A stretch of 64,000 nucleotides of DNA from Lachnospiraceae bacterium XBB2008 (GTDB taxonomy: Bacteria > Bacillota > Clostridia > Lachnospirales > Lachnospiraceae): assembly GCA_900102235.1 (NCBI GenBank), contig FMVL01000006.1:310001-374000 (forward strand), given 5' to 3'. Positions 45,388 to 53,602 of the stretch are shown here, piece after piece; position 1 is the first letter of the stretch, and every line of letters begins with the position of its first letter. The notes under the pieces were generated by a model. That model was not told the DNA's origin and searched no databases. It saw nothing but the letters and a program-made list of their open reading frames with translations. The position numbers were made by a program, and so were the translations under genes.

Positions 45388-46026
45388 ATGCAGACTTATA
45401 AGAAGATCGAACATTCAAGAAACAAGGATGTGGTTCTCCGTTATATTCCCGGACATTTCATCACACCTCACTCACACGTTAATTACTATATGGATCTGAG
45501 CGACATGAAGGCCAGACAGCGTGAGGCCAGGGCTACAGGTGAGGAACTTGCCGAGATGTATCTTGCATCGGATCAGATCGATACGATCATGTGTTTGAAC
45601 GGGATGGAAGTTGTTGGATCATATCTTGCAAATAAACTGACCAAGATCGGTATCGTAAGTGCCAATTCTCATCATACCATGTATATTACGAGTCCTGAGT
45701 ATAATACTATAGGACAGATGATGTTCAGAGAGAATAATCAGCACATGATCAAGAACAGAAAAGTGCTGATCCTCATCGATACCGCTACGACCGGTGATAC
45801 TTTAAGAAGTGCGATGCGTTCGGTTAAGTATTACGGCGGACAGGTCGCAGGAATCTCAGCCATATTCTCAGTAGCAACACAGGTTGACAGCATTCCGATC
45901 AGAGCTTTGTATTCAACCAAGGATCTGCCTGATTATGCGAGCTATGCTTCCGATAACTGTCCTTTGTGCAAAGCCGGTACAGCTGTAGACGCGATCTGTA
46001 ACGGTTTTGGATATTCTACTCTGTAA
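45388..46026 (+). CDS. Type I phosphoribosyltransferase, orotate-PRTase-like
   Basis: A 212-aa protein with the PRPP-binding motif ILIDTATTGDT (normally two acidic residues; here Asp-Thr), a hood region and a C-terminal CPLCK motif with two cysteines. It matches a group of PRTase-domain proteins in Lachnospiraceae usually labelled orotate phosphoribosyltransferase-like; whether it acts on orotate is doubtful because no pyrimidine genes adjoin. ATG 45388 has AAAGGA eight bases upstream; a TTG at 45382 is too close to it. It lies two bases after the HD-GYP gene and precedes a GGDEF gene. It may be linked to purine salvage through the downstream apt. Confidence 0.8.
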   Translation: MQTYKKIEHSRNKDVVLRYIPGHFITPHSHVNYYMDLSDMKARQREARATGEELAEMYLASDQIDTIMCLNGMEVVGSYLANKLTKIGIVSANSHHTMYITSPEYNTIGQMMFRENNQHMIKNRKVLILIDTATTGDTLRSAMRSVKYYGGQVAGISAIFSVATQVDSIPIRALYSTKDLPDYASYASDNCPLCKAGTAVDAICNGFGYSTL

Positions 46027-46042
46027 AGGATACCGATATTAA

Positions 46043-47158
46043 GTGAAGAGCAGTCTGGAATTGATTTTTCATACCATAAGGCAGGTATTGGCCGGCAAGC
46101 AGCTTATTGACAATTCCAATAAGTATCGTTTCATGTGCCTTTCCGCAGCCTTTATCCATCTGATCTTTTGCATTTCAATGGGTGCGATAGGTGCGAGTAT
46201 ACTGTGCTATTACAATATATTCATCGTCTATTTCTATTGCTTCCTTGGTATAGTCCTTACCAACCGCAAGAAGTTCAGGATTATAATGGTGCTGTTTTTC
46301 ATAGAGGTGGAGTTCCACTCATTCCTGGCATCGGTTCTGCTCGGATGGGACTGGGGATTCATGCTCTATACGATAGCTCTTATCCCTGCTGCTTTTTATC
46401 TTGCCAATTCGCTGACAAACAGAAGTAAGCATGTTGCCTATTCCATATGGCTGTCTGCGTTCGTTATGGTCGCATATCTGGCCGGCAGTATAGTTCAGCC
46501 TATGGTCAATCCCATGTACGGTTATCTGAGCAATACCACGGCATGCTTCTGCATAAGATATTTTAATACCTTCATTGCTTTCATCATCTTGCTTACTTTT
46601 TCCGCTCTGTTTGCGCTTGAAACCAGTTATATGGAGAATCTCCTCGAAAAAGAAAATCTGAAACTGGGTATCGAGGCAAGCTATGATCCTCTTACCAGAC
46701 TACTGAACCGCAGGAGCATGACCAGATACATGACCGATGAGATCGAGATAGCGAATGACACCACCGGCAAGTTCTGTCTGGTAATGCTCGATATAGATGA
46801 TTTCAAAAATATCAATGACGCTTACGGACACGACATAGGGGACAGGGTTCTTGTCGCACTGGCCGATCTTATCAAGACAGAAGTCCGTGAGAGTGATTAT
46901 TCATGCCGATGGGGCGGAGAAGAGTTCCTGTTGTTCATTCACGGCGATAAACAGGAAACCTATTTTGTGGCTGACAGGATAAGACGTAAGCTTGAGGAAA
47001 CCCCTGTAAAGAACAAGTATGACGGTAACTTCAAGGTTACAGCCACATTCGGCATAGCCGAATACAAGAGCTATATGCCTCTGAGGACCATAATCGATGA
47101 GGCCGACGAGAAACTCTATTACGGCAAAAAGCACGGCAAGAATCAGGTTGTGGTTTAG
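46043..47158 (+). CDS. Membrane diguanylate cyclase (GGEEF)
   Basis: A 371-aa protein with six predicted transmembrane helices (about 28-195), a short coiled coil and a GGDEF-family domain (about 212-371). The active site is GGEEF (291-295) with metal residues DID at 250-252 and the linker motif DPLTRLLNRR. An RxxD inhibitory site (Arg282-Asp285, five residues before GGEEF) is intact, so product inhibition is likely, unlike the two LacI-type cyclases here. The start is GTG 46043, with AAAGGAT about 10 bases upstream. No extracellular sensor domain is visible. Confidence 0.9.
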   Translation: MKSSLELIFHTIRQVLAGKQLIDNSNKYRFMCLSAAFIHLIFCISMGAIGASILCYYNIFIVYFYCFLGIVLTNRKKFRIIMVLFFIEVEFHSFLASVLLGWDWGFMLYTIALIPAAFYLANSLTNRSKHVAYSIWLSAFVMVAYLAGSIVQPMVNPMYGYLSNTTACFCIRYFNTFIAFIILLTFSALFALETSYMENLLEKENLKLGIEASYDPLTRLLNRRSMTRYMTDEIEIANDTTGKFCLVMLDIDDFKNINDAYGHDIGDRVLVALADLIKTEVRESDYSCRWGGEEFLLFIHGDKQETYFVADRIRRKLEETPVKNKYDGNFKVTATFGIAEYKSYMPLRTIIDEADEKLYYGKKHGKNQVVV

Positions 47159-47170
47159 GCGGAGGAAGAG

Positions 47171-48013
47171 ATGCTTGGTATCATAGATGTGGGCGGAGGT
47201 ACCCGGGGAATATACGGCGCCGGAGTACTTGATAATCTGCTCGATCATAATATAATGGCTGACTGCTTTATCGGCGTTTCTGCCGGTACCGCCAACGGAG
47301 CATCATATCTGGCAGGTCAGCGCGGAAGAAATTATAAGTTTTATACCGAATATGCTTTTCGTAAGGAATATATGGGCCTTCGTAACATGATGAAGACCGG
47401 CTCATATATCAACCTTGAGTATATTTACGGTACACTGTGCAATGAAGACGGCGAGAGTCCTTTTGCATTCGATGCTTTTATGGATAATCCTGCAAAATAC
47501 ATCATTGTCACGACGGATGCATTTACCGGTGAACCCGTGTATTTTGACAAGGATGACATGAGCCTCGATCACTATGAGACGCTTATGACTTCCAGCTGCG
47601 TTCCGGGCGTGAACAGACCATACATATTCCGGGGAAAACCGTATTTTGACGGCGGGATAAGCGATCCGATCCCGATAAAAAAGGCTATGGAGTTAGGATG
47701 CGACAAACTTATCGTGATCCTTACCAGACCTAAGAAAGCATTCAGAAAGCCTCGCGCCGATGCCAGGGTTTCACGCATTGTATCGTTCAGGTTTCCTTAT
47801 GCGGCCGATGCCATCAAGGTCAGATGTGATGTATATAATGAACAGCTCAAATATGCTCTGAAACTTGAAGATGAGGGCAAGATCATAATAGTCGCGCCGG
47901 AGGATATTTCCAATTTAAAGACACTGACCAAGGATGTGACGAGTCTCAACCGGATGTATCGCATGGGATACACCGATGCGATAAAGATCAAGGATTATCT
48001 TAAAAAGAGATGA
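47171..48013 (+). CDS. Patatin-like phospholipase
   Basis: A 280-aa cytoplasmic patatin-family lipid acyl hydrolase. The oxyanion-hole motif is GGGTRG, the nucleophile is Ser37 in GVSAG, and the catalytic Asp is Asp160 in DGG, forming the Ser-Asp dyad. It resembles bacterial YjjU/RssA-like patatins. The substrate is not known. GGAGGAAGAG precedes ATG 47171, 12 bases after the GGDEF gene. It is likely in the same transcript as the c-di-GMP genes, but a functional link is not evident. Confidence 0.9.
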   Translation: MLGIIDVGGGTRGIYGAGVLDNLLDHNIMADCFIGVSAGTANGASYLAGQRGRNYKFYTEYAFRKEYMGLRNMMKTGSYINLEYIYGTLCNEDGESPFAFDAFMDNPAKYIIVTTDAFTGEPVYFDKDDMSLDHYETLMTSSCVPGVNRPYIFRGKPYFDGGISDPIPIKKAMELGCDKLIVILTRPKKAFRKPRADARVSRIVSFRFPYAADAIKVRCDVYNEQLKYALKLEDEGKIIIVAPEDISNLKTLTKDVTSLNRMYRMGYTDAIKIKDYLKKR

Positions 48014-48043
48014 TAATAAAATGCTTAAACTAAGGAGGCATTT

Positions 48044-48568
48044 ATGAAAAAGATAGAAGATTACGTAAGGACCATACCGGATTTTCCCGAACCCGGCATC
48101 ATGTTCAGGGATATCACAACGGTCCTGCAGGACGCTGAAGGATTTCATCTTGCGATAGATGAACTTAATCAGCTGATCCAGGGGCTGGAGTTCGATGCCA
48201 TAGTCGGCGCCGAATCCAGAGGTTTCATTCTCGGTGCTCCTCTTGCATATGAGAGGCATAAACCGTTCATCCTGGTCAGGAAGAAGGGTAAACTCCCTTG
48301 TGAGACCATTTCCCAGGATTATGATCTCGAGTATGGGAAAGCCACGATCGAGATGCACAAGGATGCTATCGCACCGGGCCAGAAGGTCGTCATAGTCGAT
48401 GACCTGATCGCTACAGGCGGAACGCTTGAAGCATCGGCCAAACTTGTGGAAGCGCTTGGCGGGGAAGTAGTTAAGATAATCTGCCTTATGGAACTTGCAG
48501 GGTTAAAAGGCAGAGATAAACTCTCCAAGTATGACGTGGAATCCGTGATCACATACGAAGGAAAATAA
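48044..48568 (+). CDS. apt: Adenine phosphoribosyltransferase
   Basis: A 174-aa purine salvage enzyme that makes AMP from adenine and PRPP. The N-terminal IPDFPEPGIMFRDITTVL is the family hallmark and the PRPP loop reads VVIVDDLIATGGT. AAGGAGG precedes ATG 48044. It is followed after 35 bases by an NCS2 purine permease, which would supply the base. A short inverted repeat AACGCA/TGCGTT lies between the two. Confidence 0.96.
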   Translation: MKKIEDYVRTIPDFPEPGIMFRDITTVLQDAEGFHLAIDELNQLIQGLEFDAIVGAESRGFILGAPLAYERHKPFILVRKKGKLPCETISQDYDLEYGKATIEMHKDAIAPGQKVVIVDDLIATGGTLEASAKLVEALGGEVVKIICLMELAGLKGRDKLSKYDVESVITYEGK

Positions 48569-48603
48569 CGCACGTTGATGCGTTCATTATTAAGGAGGTT
48601 AAC

Positions 48604-49944
48604 ATGGAAAACTTTTTCAAACTCAAAGAGAACGGCACGAATGTAAAGACTGAAGTCATTGCCGGTCTCACCACGTTCATGACGATGGCTTACATCCTCG
48701 CAGTCAATCCTGCGATCCTGTCTGCCAGCGGTATGGACCCCCAGGCCATTCTTATGGCAACCGCACTCGCTGCTTTTATAGGTACCGTGTGCATGGCGCT
48801 TCTGGCAAACTATCCTTTTGCACTTGCTCCCGGTCTCGGACTTAATGCATACTTCGCATATACCGTATGCGGTGCTATGGGATACTCCTGGCAGTTCGCT
48901 CTCTTTGCAGTATTTGTTGAAGGTCTTATCTTCGTGGTCCTGTCTGTTACCAACGTTCGCGAAGCTATCTTCAACGCCATACCTCTTACCCTGAAGAAGG
49001 GTGTATCCGTAGGTATCGGCCTTTTCGTTGCTTTCATCGGTCTGCAGAACGGTTCGATCGTAGTTAACAGCGATGCAACACTTGTAACTCTGGTAAGCTT
49101 CAAGGAAGACTTTACCAACGTAGGTATCTGCGCACTGCTTGCGATCATCGGAACATTCATTATCGCGATCCTTCATTACAAGAACGTTAAGGGATCGATC
49201 CTTATCGGCGTTCTCATTACATGGGTTCTCGGCATCATCTGCGAACTTACCGGCCTTTACACAGGCATGTCCGTTCTTCCTCAGTGGAGCAACTTCAACC
49301 TCGGTGCACTCGGACTTACATTTGCACAGTGCTTCTCGGGAGAAGCTTTTTCCAATTTCAAGGTGCTTGATTTCATCGTTATCATGTTCTCATTCCTGTT
49401 CGTTGATGTGTTCGATACTATCGGAACACTCATCGGATGTGCCAATAAGGCTGACATGCTCGATAAGGAAGGCAAACTTCCCCGCATCAAGCAGGCACTC
49501 CTTGCTGACGCTGTTGCAACATCGGCAGGTGCCGTACTCGGTACTTCAACTACCACTACTTTCGTAGAGAGCTCTGCAGGCGTTTCCGAAGGCGGACGTA
49601 CAGGTCTTACCGCTATCGTTACGGGATTAATGTTCCTGATCGCGATCTTCCTGTCACCCATCTTCATCGCAATCCCCGGATTTGCGACTGCACCTGCACT
49701 TATCTTCGTAGGATTCCTCATGATCACAGCAGTAGCAGAGATCGATTTCAAGGATCTTACAGAAGCTGTTCCCGCTTACCTTTCACTTGTTGCAATGCCC
49801 ATCCTTTACAGCATTTCAGACGGTATCGCAGTAGGTATCATCTCTTATGTTGTTATCAACGTATGCTGCGGCAAGGCTAAGAAGGTCAGCCCGCTTATGT
49901 ATGTACTTGCAGTACTGTTCGTACTCAAGTATGTATTCCTGTAA
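48604..49944 (+). CDS. NCS2-family purine permease (AzgA/PbuG/PbuO type)
   Basis: A 446-aa polytopic transporter for adenine, guanine or hypoxanthine. The N-terminal ENGTNVKTEVIAGLTTFMTMAYILAVNP (seen as EVIAGLTTFMTMAY), the GLGLNAYFAYTVCG motif and SAGVSEGGRTG are characteristic of the AzgA-like branch. Codon choice is more uniform than in neighbouring genes, suggesting strong expression. AAGGAGG precedes ATG 48604. It ends the 31470-49944 run; the structured repeat B follows 28 bases later and may act as a transcript end. No purine riboswitch is visible upstream. Confidence 0.93.
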   Translation: MENFFKLKENGTNVKTEVIAGLTTFMTMAYILAVNPAILSASGMDPQAILMATALAAFIGTVCMALLANYPFALAPGLGLNAYFAYTVCGAMGYSWQFALFAVFVEGLIFVVLSVTNVREAIFNAIPLTLKKGVSVGIGLFVAFIGLQNGSIVVNSDATLVTLVSFKEDFTNVGICALLAIIGTFIIAILHYKNVKGSILIGVLITWVLGIICELTGLYTGMSVLPQWSNFNLGALGLTFAQCFSGEAFSNFKVLDFIVIMFSFLFVDVFDTIGTLIGCANKADMLDKEGKLPRIKQALLADAVATSAGAVLGTSTTTTFVESSAGVSEGGRTGLTAIVTGLMFLIAIFLSPIFIAIPGFATAPALIFVGFLMITAVAEIDFKDLTEAVPAYLSLVAMPILYSISDGIAVGIISYVVINVCCGKAKKVSPLMYVLAVLFVLKYVFL

Positions 49945-49972
49945 AATAGACTTAAGATAAAAGATTTTAAAA

Positions 49973-50111
49973 GGGACATAGCACAATGTAGATTCCATGC
50001 AGGCACGCTCTCGCTATGTAGTCGCGTGCAGCGGTACTAAGGTCGCTGAAATACGCGACCTAAGGACCGGCCGCTCCGACATACCTGCATGGAATCACAT
50101 GTGCATGTCCC
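49973..50111. repeat. Structured intergenic repeat element, copy B
   Basis: A 139-bp element between the purine permease and GH2 gene. Its ends are long inverted repeats: 49973-50003 pairs with 50084-50111 apart from three single-base bulges. The centre folds as CGGTACTAAGGTCGC/GCGACCTAAGGACCG around TGAAATAC (50047-50054), and GCACGC/GCGTGC forms another stem. It shares with copy A (9180-9385) GCAGGCACGCTCTCGCT at 49999-50015, GCAGCGG at 50028-50034 and the TGAAATAC core at identical 12-base spacing. It has no coding capacity. The 49945-50134 gap holds nothing else that I recognise. Confidence 0.82.
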
Positions 50112-50134
50112 TGTAGTTTTTTATGGAGAAATAT

Positions 50135-53100
50135 ATGAAATCGATTTGGAATGAGGGGTGGGAGTTTAATCTTAATGATTCTCCCGATGAACTGAAGAAT
50201 GATGAATGGAGCAAGGTGCGGATCCCGCATGACTGGCTTATTTATGATACGACGGATCTTTATCGTGACGGATTCGGCAGATACAGAAAGAGATTTGTCG
50301 TAGATAAGAATGAGATCGGAGCGGATGCGGCTTCTGGGCTCAGGCATATTTCCGTTATATTTGACGGAGTATATATGGATTCGACATACTTCCTGAACGG
50401 AGAAAAGATAGGTGAATGGAAGTACGGATATTCGCAGTATATCCTCGATCTGCCCGATGACAAACTCCTCGACGGCGTTAATGAACTTGTTGTCGCCGTT
50501 AACTTTAAGTCCCCAAATTCCAGATGGTACTCGGGCGCAGGAATCTACAGAGATGTCTGGTTTGCTGTTTATCCTGAGAATTATATCCCCGAAAACGGAG
50601 TCTATGTCCATACCGAGGAGCGTGAAGACGGGTATCTTTTATATGTTGATACCTGTCTGAATGATTCCGATGCCGGTGCATACATAAAAGTAGTAAACAC
50701 TCTCTATGATGCGGCCGGAAAGCCTGTGGAGCTTATTCCTACCAAGGCATCTGCGGATGCGTATGTCTACGATCCGGATAGTGTTAGAGGCAGGGAAAAG
50801 CCTTTTGATGAGAGCGTTTATCTTGTGAGGGATCCTCATATATGGGATATATCCGATCCTTATCTGTACAGTCTGAAGACGTCCCTCATATCTGCAGACG
50901 ACAACTGCATCCAGACAGTAGATAATACGGTAGGTTTCAGAAACATACGGTTTGATCCGGCTGAAGGAATGTTCATAAACGGCCGCAGGATCAAACTTAA
51001 CGGTGTATGCGAACACCATGATCTCGGACTGCTCGGGGCCGAATTTAACAGATCCGCCATGCGCAGAAAGATCGAGATCTTAAAGACCATGGGGGTTAAT
51101 GCCATCCGAGGCACTCATAACATGATGGCCCCGGGGCTTCTTGAACTGTGTGACGAGATGGGGGTACTGTATCTCTCGGAAGCCTTTGATATGTGGAACC
51201 ATCCCAAGACCGAATTTGATTATGCCCGGTTTTTTGATGACTGGCATGAGCGTGATGTGGCAAGCTGGGTAAGACGTGACAGGAATCATCCCTGCGTGAT
51301 CATGTGGAGCATCGGTAATGAGATAGCCGATATCCATAATTATGAGAAAGAAGGTCAGGAGATGACCGCACACCTGATGCATCTTGTCGCCTGTCATGAC
51401 TATCGCGCAAACGCATATATCACTCAGGGATCCAATTACATGCCCTGGCCAAACGCCCAGAAGTGCGCTGATATACTCAAAGTGGCCGGATATAATTACG
51501 GCGAAAGCTGCTATGAGGAGCATCACGCCAAACATCCCGATTGGATAATATACGGAAGTGAGACATCATCGATAACGCAGAGCAGAGGCGTTTATCATCT
51601 GCCGCTGTCTGCCAATTCCCTCGGTGAAGAGGATGAACAGTGTTCGGCGCTCGGAAACTCAACTACGAGCTGGTCTGCGAAGAGTTATGAAGCGTGTGTA
51701 TGCATAGACAGGGATACGCCGTATTCTCTCGGGCAGTTCCTGTGGTCGGGTTTTGACTATATAGGTGAGCCCACTCCGTACAAAACGCGTAATTCCTATT
51801 TCGGGCAGATCGATACGGCAGGATTTCCGAAAGATTCATACTGGGTATGGAAATCCGCATGGGTAAGTCCGGACGAAGATCCTTTTGTACATGTATTTCC
51901 TTACTGGGATTTTAATCCGGGACAGACTGTGGATGTGAGAGTGGTATCCAATCTGCCTGAGGTTGAACTATTCATAAACGGGCGCAGTCTGGGCAGACAG
52001 ACGCTTGATCATGAGCCCGGCAGCGGATGGCATATCATAGCCGATTACAGCGTTCCTTATGAAAAAGGATGCATAACGGCTAATGCATATAAATCATCCG
52101 GATCAGATGAGATTGCAGCGAGATGTGAGCGGCACAGTTTCGGTAATACGGACAGGCCCGTAGTAAAAAGATATGAATACACATCCACGGAAGAAGCACA
52201 GGATATCGTTTATTATGAGATAAGTGCGATCGATGCTGAAGGGTATCCGGTGGAGAATGCCTGTGACAGAGTAAGCGTGAGCGTGGACGGTCCCGGACGC
52301 CTGATAGGTCTGGATAACGGCAACAGCGCGGATCCTGACGGCTACAGAGTAGATAACAGGCGCCTGTTTAACGGCAGGCTTCTGGCCGCCGTGGAATGCG
52401 ACAGAGATGCCTCTGCCGATCCTGAGATTAGGGTGGCGATAGTTAAAGATGATCCCGATGTCAGACGGATCACGCTCGTCTGTGAGGAAGACAGAGTTCT
52501 TGATCCCGATCACAGAACGGTAAAGGTTAAAAGCTATGTAGAACCCGGGGATTCATCGGGGCATGATATAAATTACAGTATTGTCGATGATATGGGCATC
52601 GGTTCACCACTTGCAAAACTTGAGATCATAAAACCTGACAGCGGCTTGGATGAGAACAACGGATGTAAGGATATTGTTATCATGCATGCACTCGGAGACG
52701 GAAATTTCAGACTTCGAGCAACTGTCGGAGGATTCAGGCAGAAGGTGCGTGTCATATCGGATCTTGAGTTTGAGATCTCGGGATGTGGGGAGGCATATCG
52801 GAATCCGTATGAGTTCATAGCGGGAAGCACTTATTCATCATCGATCGGAGAAGTGGGAAGCGGAAATGAAAAAGGATTTGCGACTGCCAGGGACGGATGT
52901 ACTATCGTGACTTTTGAAGGCCTTGATTTCGGATCTTACGGGGCCGACAGGATCACGATACCGATATTTGCATTAGATTCGGATGATGTCCCGCTAAAAG
53001 TATGGCAGGGCGTGCCCGGGAGCGGAAGCGAAGTTTGTCTGCTTGATACGGTTTATTCAAAACCCAGACAATGGGCTGTGTTTATCGAAGATTCGTGGCA

Positions 53101-53554
53101 GCTGATGCAGCGTGTTAAAGGGATCACCTCGATAAGCTTTGAATTTACGCAAAAAGTACATGTAAAGGGGTTCATATTCGATAAGGCGGACAGAGCGCAT
53201 GCCAGACTTCTTGCCGCTGAAGCGGATGCGATATACGGAGATGAATTCACGCGTACGGATACTGTCGTGGAAGGCATCGGCAATAATGTTTCGATGGAAT
53301 ATAAGGATATGGATTTCGGCGCTGAAGGCATCGATTCCATAACCATCTGGGGGCATACAGTTAATGAGACCAATCCCGTACATGTAAGGTTCATCAGAGA
53401 CAATGAGAATATAAGAGAGGTATGTGAATTCAAACGTTCGGATGAATACGGACCACAGACATTTAAGCTCCCGCACATAGAGGGTAAATGGAATGTGACC
53501 TTCGTATTCCTGCCGGGCAGCAATTTTGATTTCGAAAGCTTCAAGTTTGAATAA
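50135..53554 (+). CDS. GH2 beta-galactosidase-like hydrolase with C-terminal tandem beta-sandwich domains
   Basis: An 1139-aa glycoside hydrolase family 2 enzyme without signal peptide. In order: sugar-binding jelly roll (about 1-150), immunoglobulin-like domain (about 150-270), TIM barrel (about 275-580) with acid/base Glu396 (WSIGNE) and nucleophile Glu476 (YGSETSS), a DUF4982-like segment (about 590-670), another Ig-like region (about 675-780), and two related beta-sandwich repeats (about 905-1016 and 1042-1139) sharing DFGxxGxDxITI. Probably hydrolyses terminal beta-galactosides in the cytoplasm, so it could act on GH53 products. I chose ATG 50135: the upstream ATG 50123 forms part of its GGAGAAA site. 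Confidence 0.9.
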   Translation: MKSIWNEGWEFNLNDSPDELKNDEWSKVRIPHDWLIYDTTDLYRDGFGRYRKRFVVDKNEIGADAASGLRHISVIFDGVYMDSTYFLNGEKIGEWKYGYSQYILDLPDDKLLDGVNELVVAVNFKSPNSRWYSGAGIYRDVWFAVYPENYIPENGVYVHTEEREDGYLLYVDTCLNDSDAGAYIKVVNTLYDAAGKPVELIPTKASADAYVYDPDSVRGREKPFDESVYLVRDPHIWDISDPYLYSLKTSLISADDNCIQTVDNTVGFRNIRFDPAEGMFINGRRIKLNGVCEHHDLGLLGAEFNRSAMRRKIEILKTMGVNAIRGTHNMMAPGLLELCDEMGVLYLSEAFDMWNHPKTEFDYARFFDDWHERDVASWVRRDRNHPCVIMWSIGNEIADIHNYEKEGQEMTAHLMHLVACHDYRANAYITQGSNYMPWPNAQKCADILKVAGYNYGESCYEEHHAKHPDWIIYGSETSSITQSRGVYHLPLSANSLGEEDEQCSALGNSTTSWSAKSYEACVCIDRDTPYSLGQFLWSGFDYIGEPTPYKTRNSYFGQIDTAGFPKDSYWVWKSAWVSPDEDPFVHVFPYWDFNPGQTVDVRVVSNLPEVELFINGRSLGRQTLDHEPGSGWHIIADYSVPYEKGCITANAYKSSGSDEIAARCERHSFGNTDRPVVKRYEYTSTEEAQDIVYYEISAIDAEGYPVENACDRVSVSVDGPGRLIGLDNGNSADPDGYRVDNRRLFNGRLLAAVECDRDASADPEIRVAIVKDDPDVRRITLVCEEDRVLDPDHRTVKVKSYVEPGDSSGHDINYSIVDDMGIGSPLAKLEIIKPDSGLDENNGCKDIVIMHALGDGNFRLRATVGGFRQKVRVISDLEFEISGCGEAYRNPYEFIAGSTYSSSIGEVGSGNEKGFATARDGCTIVTFEGLDFGSYGADRITIPIFALDSDDVPLKVWQGVPGSGSEVCLLDTVYSKPRQWAVFIEDSWQLMQRVKGITSISFEFTQKVHVKGFIFDKADRAHARLLAAEADAIYGDEFTRTDTVVEGIGNNVSMEYKDMDFGAEGIDSITIWGHTVNETNPVHVRFIRDNENIREVCEFKRSDEYGPQTFKLPHIEGKWNVTFVFLPGSNFDFESFKFE

Positions 53555-53602
53555 AGCCCTGCACCGCCGGTTATGAGTATGCTCATCGTATATCCGATGT
53601 AC

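Noticed and set aside
48500-48603. Purine riboswitch upstream of the purine permease
   Set aside because: The 35-base gap after apt is too short and lacks the conserved three-way-junction sequences.
53555-53602. Terminator between the convergent GH2 and ABC genes
   Set aside because: Only short palindromes are present and neither strand has a T-tract.
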